From: Candidatus Zixiibacteriota bacterium
GTDB lineage: Bacteria; Zixibacteria; MSB-5A5; GN15; PGXB01
NCBI GenBank assembly: GCA_016933955.1
Contig: JAFGTT010000022.1
Coordinates: forward strand, 1-54,934
Reading direction: 5' to 3'
DNA: 54,934 nucleotides
Shown here: in pieces, positions 44,869 to 54,637 of the stretch
Numbering within the stretch: position 1 is the stretch's first letter
How the letters are laid out: every line of letters starts with the position of its first letter
Notes under the pieces: generated by a model
The model's input: only the letters and a program-made list of their open reading frames with translations
Database searches by the model: none
Told to the model about the DNA's origin: nothing
Translations under genes and position numbers: made by a program

Positions 44869-45200
44869 GCCTTTCGGATGATAGGTGTAATGTCCGCAGC
44901 ATAACCTTGTTAAAACAATAAGGTGAACATTATTTGGTCTTCTGATAACTCTGAAGAATACAGTACAATTAAGAGAATCCAGCTTTAAGGCGGCGGGGGG
45001 CCTTCTTAAAGAAAGCAACTGCGCGTTAGCTTGTTAGGACCTGCGAAACTGGAAGATTGGATAAAAAAGCCGATAGTTGGTAGTAGAACGGCTGTCGCTT
45101 TTTTACAACCGGAATTTGTAACCCAAGGGTGTGCTATTTAGGCCGGAATTGCTAAGGGATTGCTGTCAACACGATTGAATCTCAACCAAGGAGGAAAAGA
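44869..45200 (+). other. Long structured 5' leader of the secreted-protein cluster
   Basis: About 330 bases of leader RNA without an open frame. It ends in GGAGGAAAAGA, the ribosome binding site of 45201, and contains a long hairpin followed by T6 (45063-45104) that could act as a conditional terminator. The preceding gap 44530-44839 shows no gene. The leader's compact G/A-rich segments (for example GCAACTGCGCG and GGACCTGCGAAACTGG, near 45016-45053) look structured, but I cannot match them to a riboswitch class. Confidence 0.5.
45063..45104 (+). terminator. Hairpin with T6 inside the leader (possible attenuator)
   Basis: AAAAAAG-c-CGATAG (45063-45076) pairs with CTGTCG-CTTTTTT (45092-45104), 13 pairs with one bulge and a G-U, around a 15-base loop. 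The T6 gives it terminator character on both strands. It stands between the promoter at 44840 and the first gene, so it would stop transcription unless overridden. Confidence 0.65.
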
Positions 45201-46304
45201 ATGTCCTTCAGCTCTTTGCCCTCACGGCTAAACTGGACGTTTCTTTTGGTCTGTGCCATAATTGTTCTGGCGTTTTCCCCGACTGTCGCGCAGTTCCCCG
45301 ACCTGGTTGTCCAGGTAGGCGATACTACGGCCATGCCCGGCGAACAAAATACGGTCATCTCCGTATTCGCCAAAAATTATGCCGACACTGTCGCCGGATT
45401 TGAAGTCTGGCTGTTGCTGAATAAGAATTATATCTGCGAGTTTCAAACCGACACGGCCACTTTTGCCGACACCACTTATTACAGTTGTATTTCATGGAAC
45501 GGACCAGACTGTGAAGAGTGGCGGGATATCACCGATTCTGTGATTCTTGACCCGCTCTACCCCTACGACTCGATTAATATCGATGAATATCCGGCTGTCA
45601 TCGGTAATTTCGATACCACCGGCACCCTGATTTCCGGGTGGGAATATGTCCGGTCCAATTCCATGTCCGGGGGACCCTATGATATCAAAGTGGTCGGACA
45701 GGCCAACCAGTTAAAACCCCCGTACACCACTGGCATCGGCTATCCGCAGGTAGGCGAAAAACCGCTGTTTAAGATTCTGGCCGATGTTTATGATATTCCC
45801 GACGAAATGACCGACCGGACGGTGACCATTTACGTCCAGGCCACCACGGCCGATAATTTTAGTTTCTCCGATGAAAAGGGAAACGCTATCGGAATCCTGA
45901 CCGACACCATTTACGATACCACCTGGTATGAGTGCCTGGTCTGGGAGGGTGGAATCTGCACGCTCTGGGAAGAGGTCGAAGAGGGCCCGACCGACAGTTT
46001 TGTCATTTCCGATACCATTTTAAACGGTCATATCGACACTTCGAAAGTTTATATATTCAACGGTTCATTGACCATTGAGTTGCCGCCGCCTTATGACTGC
46101 GGCGATGTCAACTGCAGTAACAGTGTCAATATCCTGGATGCTACTTATATGATCAACTACCTCTATCGCGGCGGACCGGCACCCTGTGTTGCCGATCTGA
46201 TGGATGTCAATTGCGATACCAAACGTAATATCCTGGATGCCACTTATCTGATTAACTACCTCTATCGCGGCGGCCCGAGCCCGCACTGCCCGCCGGGTTG
46301 CTGA
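45201..46304 (+). CDS. Secreted protein: cohesin-like domain plus dockerin
   Basis: A 367-residue exported protein. After the signal peptide (LLVCAIIVLAFSPTVAQF) comes a beta-rich module starting DLVVQVGDTTAMPGEQNTV then AGFEVWLLL, the style of a cohesin-like sandwich. The end (about 300-367) holds two near-identical dockerin-like repeats: CGDVNCSNSVNILDATYMIN, YLYRGGPAP, then MDVNCDTKRNILDATYLIN, YLYRGGPSP, with Asp/Asn calcium loops. Unlike its neighbours it has no YPNPFNP tail, ending in SPHCPPGC. GGAGG stands before the ATG. It is the first gene after the strong promoter and may be the subunit held by others through its dockerin. Confidence 0.85.
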   Translation: MSFSSLPSRLNWTFLLVCAIIVLAFSPTVAQFPDLVVQVGDTTAMPGEQNTVISVFAKNYADTVAGFEVWLLLNKNYICEFQTDTATFADTTYYSCISWNGPDCEEWRDITDSVILDPLYPYDSINIDEYPAVIGNFDTTGTLISGWEYVRSNSMSGGPYDIKVVGQANQLKPPYTTGIGYPQVGEKPLFKILADVYDIPDEMTDRTVTIYVQATTADNFSFSDEKGNAIGILTDTIYDTTWYECLVWEGGICTLWEEVEEGPTDSFVISDTILNGHIDTSKVYIFNGSLTIELPPPYDCGDVNCSNSVNILDATYMINYLYRGGPAPCVADLMDVNCDTKRNILDATYLINYLYRGGPSPHCPPGC

Positions 46305-46617
46305 TCATGAGAGAGAAATAAATTGATTTTAATTGGGAGCTAATATTTGACTAATAACAGTTAACTTAACTTGCAACCAAAAACAAGAAAGGAGGTGAAA
46401 CTTAAGAGAGGTAATTTGATAGACACGCGCTCAGAAGAAAGAGATCTACATTACTACTTTTTCTTGCCGGAATTCAACGTCTCTCCTCGGCTTGGTGGCT
46501 CTCGCCGTTGAAGACAAGAGTGATTTCGGACTCGAGGGGGATGTTAACTGACTCAAAACGAGTCATTGCTTTGAGTTTAGTATGACAAATGCTAACGAAA
46601 CAAAACAGGAGTACAGC
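46305..46617 (+). other. Leader and spacer with alternative hairpins and an orphan SD
   Basis: No real gene. At 46389-46398 the sequence AAGGAGGTGA is a perfect anti-16S match, but no start codon follows at a usable distance. Near 46549-46576 two stems compete: TGACTC/GAGTCA (46549-46565) or ACTCAAA/TTTGAGT (46551-46576). They lie 30 bases before the true ribosome binding site of the next gene (CAGGAG, near 46605-46610). This may be a translational control element. Confidence 0.4.
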
Positions 46618-49392
46618 ATGAAACGCGTTTTGTTTACACTCGTTTTCGCATCATTACTTCTTTCTTTTGGGCTGGCTTACGGAATGTCCATTGTCCCGTC
46701 TGTTCCTGATTCCTTTAAGTGGGATGACGGCGGCACGATGAAAATCAAGGCCGGCCAGGAATTCTATATCGATATCAGCATCGCGAACTCCGGTTCGACC
46801 GGTGATCCTGATACCGATAAGGCCGGAATCTCGATGCCGTTCCAGTTTTATGGCACCGGGGCTGTCGTTACTGCCAACCATGTTGACAAGGGTTATGAAT
46901 GGCCTGCCAGCAGTATGCTTAATGGTGTCGTCAGTACCGGCGACGGAAGTCTTCTGCTGATGAACGGCTTCCAGGTCGGCGGTTTCTGGACTCTTGGCAA
47001 CTTCTTCTTTGCCTTTGGCTGGGATGGAACTCTTCCCGACACCCTCAACTACTCGGGCGCCGGATTCCCCGGCTTTGTCGTTAACCACACCGGCACCGAC
47101 ACCCCGACCGGTTTGGAACGTCTTAGGATCTTCCTCAATGTTCCGATGGCTGTTGATGAAGAAGGCGAAATCTGTATTGACAGTTGCGCCCACATTCCCG
47201 ATCAGGATCCTGATGGCAAGTTGAACTGGTTGTTCGACCCGCCGCTTCCTGAGTGGACCCAGACCTGCTGGCCGGTGAAATTCCAGCCGGACCCACTGCC
47301 GACTTTCACTAACTGCCCGCCAGTCGATGACGGCATTCAGTTTGATGTAGCTTACAGCTATGATTTCAACGCGGTTGATGGCACCCCCGTAACTCCGGGC
47401 GGCGTTACCTTCGCGATGATTTCCGGTCCCGGTGGAATTGATGCCACCTCCGGTCTCTATGAATGGGATCCGGCATGCGCTGATGTTGGTTCGAACGACG
47501 TTGTCGTTGGTGTGACCGATGCCGCCCATGCGGGCACCTATACCGATTGCGCTTTCACTATTACGGTGGAAAACACCGCTCCGGAAATTCAGCCGCCGGC
47601 GAAAGACACTATTTCAGTCGGCACCGAGGGTGTCGCGACAGTGGTATTCACTTCTAATGATGTCAATATCGGCGACACTGAAGAATGGTCAACCAGTGAC
47701 GGAGTCATTGTTTATGATGGCGTGACCGGTAAGGCCACCCTTACCTATACCGCTCCATCTGCCGCTGGTGATTATTCTGTGACTGTAACAGTCGAGGATT
47801 GCGCCGGTGACACCGACACCTATACCGTTGTCTTCCACGTTATCAGCGCCGTTCCTTATGACATCGTGATTGAAAAGGTTCACGGCCAGCATCAGGGTGT
47901 CCATGGCTACATCAGTGTTTTCAAGGGTGACGGTTCTGAAGACATGTTTGGTTGGGATTTTCTGATTGGTTACGACCAGTCGGCCCTGACCTTTATCGGC
48001 GCTATCAAGGGCGCTATCTTCACGGATCCGGCCTATGATTGGGAATACTTCACCTATCGTTACAACTACAACGGCAACTGCGGTTCGGCCTGCCCGAGCG
48101 GCTTGCTCCGTGTGGTTGCTATGGCCGAGTCCAACGATGGGCCGAATCATCCCGAAGAGTTGTTTATCCCGGATTATGATCCTTGCACCTTTGAGGATTC
48201 TCTGGGTATTCTGTTCACCCTCGACTTCCTGATCAGCTCGGATTATAACTTCCAGTCACAGTTCGCTCCCGTCAGCTTCTACTGGATGGATTGCGGTGAC
48301 AACACCATCGCCTACAACCCCAGTGAACTTGATGACGAGAACGCCGTTTACACGGCCGTGGCTGATGAAGTTTATGCCTATGGCGGCGATGATGAAACCA
48401 TTTATTGCGAGACCTATCGCCTGATGGTTATTCCGACCTCCATGAGCAAAGAATTCCCGACCTACTATGGTGCCGATGTTGTTGGTGAAAACTGCCTTGA
48501 TGACGCCGGTGTGTATCCTCCCGGTCACGCGTTAGCGGGTGAGCCGAAACCGGCTCCAGTACCGTTCATTCGGTTCTTCAACGGCGGCTTCGACATCATT
48601 CCGGTCAGCGAGCTCGATGATCGTGGTGACGTTAACCTGAACGGCATTCCAAACGAAATTGCCGACGCGGTTGTCTTCACCAACTACTTCATCGTTGGTT
48701 ACAATGCATTCACCATCAATATTGATGGTCAGGCTGCGGCCACCGAAGTCAATGGCGACGGTGTTGCCCTGACGGTTGCGGATTTGGTTTACCTGATCCG
48801 TGTCATCATCGGCGATGCCCTGCCTCTGCCCGCCGCCAAGATCAATCCTGGTCTGGTTGCTGAAGTTATCGACGCTAACGATGCTATCATCGTCAACGCC
48901 GAACTCGGTGCCGCCCAGTTTGTTCTGGAAGGCAATGTGGATGTGACTCTCGGTTCCGGTGCGGCTGGAATGGAGATGATCAGCGCGGTTCGCGATAACA
49001 ACACCTACGTGTTGGTTTACAGCATGGAGAAGGGTATGTCCGCCTCCGGTGAAATTCTGATCACCAACGGCAACCTGATTTCCATGGAAGCGGCCAACTA
49101 TGATGGTTTTGCTTACACAACCAAGATCATTCCTGCGGAATTTGCTTTGAACAACTACCCGAACCCGTTTAACCCGATGACCACCATCGCTCTCTCACTG
49201 CCGGTGGCCTCCAACTACAATGTCGGCATCTTCAACGTTGTCGGTCAGAAAGTTGGTGAGTTCAGCGGTCACAGCGAAGCTGGTACCGTCAATCTGGTTT
49301 GGGATGCTTCAAATCAGGCCTCAGGTATCTACTTCTACAAAGCGGAAGCTGGTAAGTATTCCGTGACCAAGAAGATGGTCCTGATTAAGTAA
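46618..49392 (+). CDS. Large secreted protein: Ig-like, cohesin-like, dockerin and sorting tail
   Basis: About 924 residues. The signal peptide (MKRVLFTLVFASLLLSFGLAYG) is followed by a beta-rich region, a putative Ig/cadherin-type repeat (TAPEIQPPAKDTISVGTEGV) and a cohesin-like module (DIVIEKVHGQHQGVHGYISV, with FLIGYDQSALTFIG). A calcium dockerin lies at about 670-735 (DDRGDVNLNGIPNEIADAVV and VNGDGVALTVADLVYLIRV). A C-terminal sorting domain (NNYPNPFNPMTTI to SVTKKMVLIK) is the type IX-like tag. It therefore carries both a cohesin-like and a dockerin module in one chain. The start is ATG 46618 (AGGAG upstream); 46582 is a longer in-frame ATG that I reject. Codons are more C-ending than its neighbours, a possible sign of high expression. 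Confidence 0.88.
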   Translation: MKRVLFTLVFASLLLSFGLAYGMSIVPSVPDSFKWDDGGTMKIKAGQEFYIDISIANSGSTGDPDTDKAGISMPFQFYGTGAVVTANHVDKGYEWPASSMLNGVVSTGDGSLLLMNGFQVGGFWTLGNFFFAFGWDGTLPDTLNYSGAGFPGFVVNHTGTDTPTGLERLRIFLNVPMAVDEEGEICIDSCAHIPDQDPDGKLNWLFDPPLPEWTQTCWPVKFQPDPLPTFTNCPPVDDGIQFDVAYSYDFNAVDGTPVTPGGVTFAMISGPGGIDATSGLYEWDPACADVGSNDVVVGVTDAAHAGTYTDCAFTITVENTAPEIQPPAKDTISVGTEGVATVVFTSNDVNIGDTEEWSTSDGVIVYDGVTGKATLTYTAPSAAGDYSVTVTVEDCAGDTDTYTVVFHVISAVPYDIVIEKVHGQHQGVHGYISVFKGDGSEDMFGWDFLIGYDQSALTFIGAIKGAIFTDPAYDWEYFTYRYNYNGNCGSACPSGLLRVVAMAESNDGPNHPEELFIPDYDPCTFEDSLGILFTLDFLISSDYNFQSQFAPVSFYWMDCGDNTIAYNPSELDDENAVYTAVADEVYAYGGDDETIYCETYRLMVIPTSMSKEFPTYYGADVVGENCLDDAGVYPPGHALAGEPKPAPVPFIRFFNGGFDIIPVSELDDRGDVNLNGIPNEIADAVVFTNYFIVGYNAFTINIDGQAAATEVNGDGVALTVADLVYLIRVIIGDALPLPAAKINPGLVAEVIDANDAIIVNAELGAAQFVLEGNVDVTLGSGAAGMEMISAVRDNNTYVLVYSMEKGMSASGEILITNGNLISMEAANYDGFAYTTKIIPAEFALNNYPNPFNPMTTIALSLPVASNYNVGIFNVVGQKVGEFSGHSEAGTVNLVWDASNQASGIYFYKAEAGKYSVTKKMVLIK

Positions 49393-49913
49393 GTGTAAAC
49401 TATTACACATTTCTCCCCGGGGAGGTTCAACCTCCCCGAGGGGGAAAAATAAGGGAGAGTGATTGACACCAGGATAGATAAAGAGAAAAGATTTTAGTTA
49501 TACAAAGTTGAGAATTTGAAGATGGCCCTGAAAACCTGCAAATATCTGATCCCTAAGAAGGATAGGGGCTTTTTTGTTTGTACAAGGACTGTCGATTTAT
49601 TTACTTGCAAGGTTTTGCATCATAAAAGCAATATCAGTACTAAATTTTCAATTCTACCCGCCACATCTTTAAATAATCATTTTTATCGCCATCAAAAGGA
49701 CGTGTAATTGATCGTAGCTAACTTTTGGATTTTTTTGACGCTTTTTTAACCTGTTGTTGAAACAGAAGATAGGAGAATATGCTCAGGATATAGAGGGCCC
49801 TGGAGAAGGTTTTTTCGGGAATTGTTTTGGATTTGAACGATAATTTAATTCGGCCCTGTCTTGGTCTGTGAGTTGCTTGATGGGAGGGCGGAGCAATCCG
49901 CATTTGAGGTAAT
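49393..49913 (+). other. 521-base gap with hairpins
   Basis: No gene. Just after the stop is a small perfect hairpin, GTGTAA/TTACAC (49393-49408), then a GC stem CGGGGAGG/CCTCCCCG (49418-49438) without a T-run. A real terminator follows at 49551-49575. TTGACA at 49463 has no matching -10 at the usual distance. The rest is A/T-rich and could hold a promoter for the next gene, but I see no good one. Confidence 0.5.
49551..49575 (+). terminator. Rho-independent terminator
   Basis: CCCTA (49551-49555) and TAGGG (49563-49567) with AGAAGGA as loop, followed by GC then TTTTTT and GTTTG. It probably ends the transcript of 46618, or is an attenuator before 49914. Confidence 0.65.
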
Positions 49914-51914
49914 ATGTTAGCTGGATATAGATTAACACATAAGATGGCGATTTTCCTGATAATCCTGGGACTGCTATGCCCGGCTTTATCAGCGGCCAAT
50001 GACGCCCCCAGTTTGAAGCCGGTTCCCCGGCAGTATCTTCTTGAGGGACAATTGCTTGAATTGAATATAGAATCAATCGACGGCGATGGCGACCCGATTC
50101 AACTCGGCGTTACCGCCCGGCCCAATGGCGCTTCGTTTGTCGATAATGGCGACGGCACCGGGCAGTTGATCTGGCAACCCGATTTTATCGGGCCGAATTC
50201 CTCGGTCGGATCGCCGTTTTCAGTGACTTTCTGGGCCGGTGACGGCCTTAATTATGATTTGATTCAGACTGAAATCGTGGTGATTAACAATAACCGCAAA
50301 CCGATCATTTCCGGACCCGACACCGTGACGGTAGCTTCAGGTTCTATACTCGACCTGGATTTGAGTGGTTCTGATATCGATCAGGATCCGCTTAGCTGGA
50401 GCACGGTCACGATGCCGGAGGGAATGGAATTAACACGCGGTGAGTCAGCCCATTTTACCTGGGCTACCACTTTTGCCGATTCCGGCATGCATTACCTGAC
50501 CGCCCTCCTGACTGATCAATTTGGCGCCACTGATACGGCCACGGTTATTCTCCACGTTTTGCAGACCGAAGTCTATGCCCTGAAAATCGATACTCTTTCG
50601 GTTTACCCCGGCGAAAATGTTGAGATCAATGTCGAACTGATGAATTTGGAAGAGGTTTCAGGCATCAATCTGGTGATCAATTTTGATCCCTCGGCCATGA
50701 TTTTCGGTTCTCTCACGCGCACGAACACCAGAACTGAAAACTTTGAATATTTTACCTACCAGTTGAACAGCCGTGGTATCCCCGGGGATATTAAAATTAT
50801 CGGGGTGGCTGATCTGGAAAATAGCGTTGCGACGCCGGGTCTTGAGGTGGGCGATGGGCCGGTGGTCCGGATGGGATTTTATATCACCGGCGATCTCACT
50901 TTTGCCGGCTACTCGATACCCGTCAAATTCGCTTTCCGGGATAATCTGGAACAGAATGACAATACCATGACTGATCCGGATGGTGCGCGCATCGACCAGG
51001 ATCAGATTGATTATTACGATGGATATGTTAAAATCAAAGCGTCTTCCCAGGACGGGATCGGCGATATCAACCTCAACGGTCTGACTTATGAAATAGGTGA
51101 CGTTATTTATTTCACCAATTATTTTGCGGATCCGTCCCGTTATCCATTGTCCCCGGAACAGATTCTTAATTCCGATGTCAATGGTGACGGCTATGCTCCC
51201 AATGTGGCCGACCTGGTTTACCTGGTCAATCGACTGATGAATATCCTTCCGGGGAGCTCCAAAATCTCTCCCGGGGAAGCCCTGGTGGATATTGCCTTCG
51301 GGCCGACTTCGAACGGATTAGGTTTCAGTTACCGATCTGTCAGCGAACTCGGCGCCGTGGCCCTGGTATTGAAGGCCAATCAGCCGATCGATCAGCCGCT
51401 CGAAGTCAAATCCGCGATGCTTGATTTGGGGATGCAAATAAAAATGTCGATCGACGGCGATCTGGTAAGGATTATTATTTACAGCGATGAGGCTGTCCGG
51501 ATGCCGTCGGGACTGAATACTTTTATGGAAATCGAAAATGATTTGAGTTTAACCATAGATGAAATCCAGCTTTCATCGGCCGACGGGTTTATCTTGACCC
51601 CGGTTATGAAAGACGATCCGGGAGAACTGCTTCCGGCCGGCTTTGAATTGTATCAGAATTATCCCAATCCCTTCAACCCGGCTACGGAAATAAGTTTCAG
51701 TACTCCCCAATCGGCTCCGGTCAGCCTGAAGATCTACAATATTCTCGGGCAGGAAATCCGGAGTCTGGTCGATGAGGTGCTTCCGGCGGGGAACCACCTG
51801 GTGACCTGGAACGGCCGTGATGACGCCGGCCGGATGGTTTCCAGCGGGATTTATTTCTACAGCTTGAGTACCGAGTCATATTCAGCGCGAAAAAAAATGA
51901 TCCTTCTTAAGTGA
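49914..51914 (+). CDS. Secreted protein: Ig-like repeats, cohesin-like, dockerin and sorting tail
   Basis: A 666-residue exported protein. The N-terminus (KMAIFLIILGLLCPALSAAND) is a signal peptide, with ATG 49914 after GAGG or ATG 49944 as start. Two Ig/He_PIG-like repeats follow (APSLKPVPRQYLLEGQLLEL, then IDGDGDPIQLGVTARPNGAS). A cohesin-like module begins YALKIDTLSVYPGENVEINV. The dockerin (about 380-450) reads GDINLNGLTYEIGDVIYFTN and DVNGDGYAPNVADLVYLVN. The tail (NYPNPFNPATEISF to ARKKMILLK) is the sorting domain. It has the same architecture as its left neighbour with different repeats. It is translated directly into the next gene (12 bases apart). Confidence 0.88.
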   Translation: MLAGYRLTHKMAIFLIILGLLCPALSAANDAPSLKPVPRQYLLEGQLLELNIESIDGDGDPIQLGVTARPNGASFVDNGDGTGQLIWQPDFIGPNSSVGSPFSVTFWAGDGLNYDLIQTEIVVINNNRKPIISGPDTVTVASGSILDLDLSGSDIDQDPLSWSTVTMPEGMELTRGESAHFTWATTFADSGMHYLTALLTDQFGATDTATVILHVLQTEVYALKIDTLSVYPGENVEINVELMNLEEVSGINLVINFDPSAMIFGSLTRTNTRTENFEYFTYQLNSRGIPGDIKIIGVADLENSVATPGLEVGDGPVVRMGFYITGDLTFAGYSIPVKFAFRDNLEQNDNTMTDPDGARIDQDQIDYYDGYVKIKASSQDGIGDINLNGLTYEIGDVIYFTNYFADPSRYPLSPEQILNSDVNGDGYAPNVADLVYLVNRLMNILPGSSKISPGEALVDIAFGPTSNGLGFSYRSVSELGAVALVLKANQPIDQPLEVKSAMLDLGMQIKMSIDGDLVRIIIYSDEAVRMPSGLNTFMEIENDLSLTIDEIQLSSADGFILTPVMKDDPGELLPAGFELYQNYPNPFNPATEISFSTPQSAPVSLKIYNILGQEIRSLVDEVLPAGNHLVTWNGRDDAGRMVSSGIYFYSLSTESYSARKKMILLK

Positions 51915-51925
51915 GGTGCAGATAT

Positions 51926-54616
51926 ATGAATGCCAAATTGAAAACCGAAAAAAATAATCCACTGAGGTTCATGCTAAGATGGAGCCGAATCCCTCTGTTG
52001 GTTCTACTCCTGATGCTTTTGATAGGAAACACCGGCCACGCCCAATTGGTTGATAGTGTCAACTATAAACTCGCTATGGGGAATTTCAAAGGCCTGGCCG
52101 GGGATACTGTTCGCTGCCCTATCAAACTTAAGAATCTGTTGTCTATTGGGGCCTTCATGATTCGTCTTGAATTCGACACCACCCTGCTCAAACCTGTTTA
52201 TGTCGGAACCGATGCCGCGACAGTCGTATTTGACTCACTGGAACTGGTCGGCCGGGGATTAGGTACAATTCACATCGACTCTACCAGCGGTAGTCCGCCC
52301 TGGGAAACAGATTATACGGTTTTCGCCCGATATGATTCGCTTAAACCATATCCCAACCAGAAAGCGATGTTTATTTCGTTTTTCCCGCCGTATCCACCTG
52401 ATACGACCGAATACATCCGTAATCTCTGGGGTTCTCCTCGACTCACGCCCGAAACCAGCGACCCCTCGACTATTTTAAATCTGCTGTTCCAGGTGAAATC
52501 AACGGCCACGCTGGGGCAGGTGGGGTACCTTTATATAAAGAACAGCCAAGATGAACCGCGTGAGGTACAGCTCTCGGATACCACCGGACTTATTTATATT
52601 CAGCCGGGGTACGGTTATCCCCAGTTCGCTTATTGCACTTTTACGGTCGGAGAACCGGACAACAGCTCCCCCGTTATTTCGGTCAGTCCGGATTCATACA
52701 ATGTCACCGCCGGCCAGCCGGTGTCCTTTAATGTCAACGTAACTGATGCTGATGGCGATGATGTAACCCTGACGGGAAGCGGGATACCCACGGGAGCCTC
52801 GTTTAGTCCGGCCACCAATGCCGCTACGCCGCTGACTCAGGCTTTCAGCTGGACCCCTACTTCCACTGATAACGGGACATATTCCATAACTTTTACGGCT
52901 GACGATGGTATTTCATCTCCGGGAACCAAAACCGTGACCATCATTGTCGGCGGAACTACCGTCAATAATCCGGTCATAACAGTTCAGACCTCTTTTGCCC
53001 TAACCCAGGGTGAGTTACTAACCTTTACCGCTTCGGCCACGGATCCTAACGGCGATAATCTCTGTCTCAAAGCACTGTCTCTTCCCGCCGGGGCAAAATT
53101 CGGAACAGCTGATTCCGTCTGCGGTACCGGCAGTGTTTCCGGTCAGTTTATCTGGACCCCGAGTTTCTCTCAGAAAGGCGATTTTGCAGTTACTTTCATG
53201 GCTGTCGATGCCACCAGTTTAACCACGACCAAAACGGTAAATATTTATGTGGAAGAAATCGATCGAGATCGTTTATATTCTTCCTCATCTTATGGACAGA
53301 GTCCGGTTGGCGGGATTGCCGGGGCGACACCAGTGGTCTTTCCGATCGATCTGGCCACCACCAAGACCGTGTACGGTGTTAACTTCCGCATGAAATATCC
53401 CGGCTCGGTGGCCCAACTCGATTCCATTAATGTTACCGATCGAATTCCTGAATACGTCGTGTGGGAGACAATCGGCCAAGTTCCGGATACCGTTAATGTT
53501 ATCACCTATGGTCTGGCCAGTGAACCGGTGGTGGAGGGCTCGTCCACGGCCATCCTCAATGCCTTTTTCAGTATGGATTCCCTGGCCGAACCGGGCAATT
53601 ACTGGATACATCTGTTCGATGCCTGGGAAGCTGTCAGTCCCAGTTATCAGGATTCATCCCTTCCGCTGGTGGTCGATTCCGGTATTATCCAAGTGGACCG
53701 CATGGGCGATGTTACCCTGGAGGGACGTATCGACGTGGCCGATGCGACCTCGGTCGTTTCGCATATTCTTGGTCATCATACGCTTCCGTACCGGAATTTC
53801 GCCACGGCCAATGTGATAACCGACAGTATTGTCAACGTGGTGGATCTGGTGGCGATCACCTACCTGGTTCTGGGTCTTGATTTCACGCCACCGTCGCCAG
53901 CTCCCGCCGGCAGTCAAATGGCCACGATTGATATCGAATATGATGATTTAATGTCGGGACAATTAACCAAACTGAATGTTCGCGGCGAATTCCCCGATGC
54001 TGTCGCCGGGATAGAGCTTCAGATAGACTATGATCCCGCCGCCATCGAACTGGATAGGCCTGAAATGGCTGCCGAAGTTGATAATTTTATTCTTGATTAT
54101 AACGATGATGGCAATGGTCGATTGAAGGTGCTTCTTTTCACTTTCCAGCCATGGAAAACCAGTTCGACCATCCCGGCCGGGTTGTCGGATATTATCCGGA
54201 TTCCGGCTTTAACCAAGAAAGAAATCAAGTCCGATGATATATCCAAAGTGAGAATCACGCGGGCCTATCTTTCCAATCCCAGCGCCCGCGATATCCCGAT
54301 CGAAGGAATCAATCCGCTTTTACCGACCACCTTCACACTCAACCAGAATTATCCCAATCCCTTCAACCCGACCACGAAGATTGATTTTGAAATCGGTCAG
54401 AGCGATTACTCGCAACAGCATGTCCGGCTTGAAGTCTATAATATCCTCGGTCGGAAGGTCAGAACGCTGGTCGACGATGATATGACCACCGGATCGTATA
54501 GCGTTATTTGGGATGCCACCGATGGCGACGGTACCAGAGTCGCGACCGGAATTTACCTTTATCGATTGGAAGTCGGCGATAAATCCCAGTCCAAAAAGAT
54601 GCTTTTACTTAAGTAA
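51926..54616 (+). CDS. Large secreted protein: Ig-like repeats, cohesin-like, dockerin and sorting tail
   Basis: About 896 residues. A signal peptide (SRIPLLVLLLMLLIGNTGHAQ) is followed by a cohesin-like module (NYKLAMGNFKGLAGDTVRCP, then IRLEFDTTLLKPVYVG) and two Ig/He_PIG repeats (SPDSYNVTAGQPVSFNVNVT and SFALTQGELLTFTASATDPN). A second cohesin-like module comes next (GIAGATPVVFPIDLATTK), then a dockerin-like stretch (MGDVTLEGRIDVADATSVVS) and the sorting tail (NQNYPNPFNPTTKIDF to SKKMLLLK). ATG 51926 follows GAGGTG at 7 bases; the frame also opens at GTG 51911 over the previous stop. It is the largest and most repeat-rich protein here after 46618. Confidence 0.87.
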   Translation: MNAKLKTEKNNPLRFMLRWSRIPLLVLLLMLLIGNTGHAQLVDSVNYKLAMGNFKGLAGDTVRCPIKLKNLLSIGAFMIRLEFDTTLLKPVYVGTDAATVVFDSLELVGRGLGTIHIDSTSGSPPWETDYTVFARYDSLKPYPNQKAMFISFFPPYPPDTTEYIRNLWGSPRLTPETSDPSTILNLLFQVKSTATLGQVGYLYIKNSQDEPREVQLSDTTGLIYIQPGYGYPQFAYCTFTVGEPDNSSPVISVSPDSYNVTAGQPVSFNVNVTDADGDDVTLTGSGIPTGASFSPATNAATPLTQAFSWTPTSTDNGTYSITFTADDGISSPGTKTVTIIVGGTTVNNPVITVQTSFALTQGELLTFTASATDPNGDNLCLKALSLPAGAKFGTADSVCGTGSVSGQFIWTPSFSQKGDFAVTFMAVDATSLTTTKTVNIYVEEIDRDRLYSSSSYGQSPVGGIAGATPVVFPIDLATTKTVYGVNFRMKYPGSVAQLDSINVTDRIPEYVVWETIGQVPDTVNVITYGLASEPVVEGSSTAILNAFFSMDSLAEPGNYWIHLFDAWEAVSPSYQDSSLPLVVDSGIIQVDRMGDVTLEGRIDVADATSVVSHILGHHTLPYRNFATANVITDSIVNVVDLVAITYLVLGLDFTPPSPAPAGSQMATIDIEYDDLMSGQLTKLNVRGEFPDAVAGIELQIDYDPAAIELDRPEMAAEVDNFILDYNDDGNGRLKVLLFTFQPWKTSSTIPAGLSDIIRIPALTKKEIKSDDISKVRITRAYLSNPSARDIPIEGINPLLPTTFTLNQNYPNPFNPTTKIDFEIGQSDYSQQHVRLEVYNILGRKVRTLVDDDMTTGSYSVIWDATDGDGTRVATGIYLYRLEVGDKSQSKKMLLLK

Positions 54617-54637
54617 GGAAACAGGAGGGCTGGGAAA

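Noticed and set aside
44987-45062. Possible c-di-GMP-I riboswitch in the leader
   Set aside because: Only scattered resemblance (GCAA..GGAC..GC.AA); the conserved core and tetraloop receptor are not in register.
46398-46511. Short frame starting with GTG after the perfect AAGGAGGTGA
   Set aside because: The start touches the ribosome site with no spacing and the 37-residue product has no recognisable character.
46654-47529. Minus-strand frame opposite the large surface protein
   Set aside because: Antisense shadow caused by strong codon bias in the real gene.
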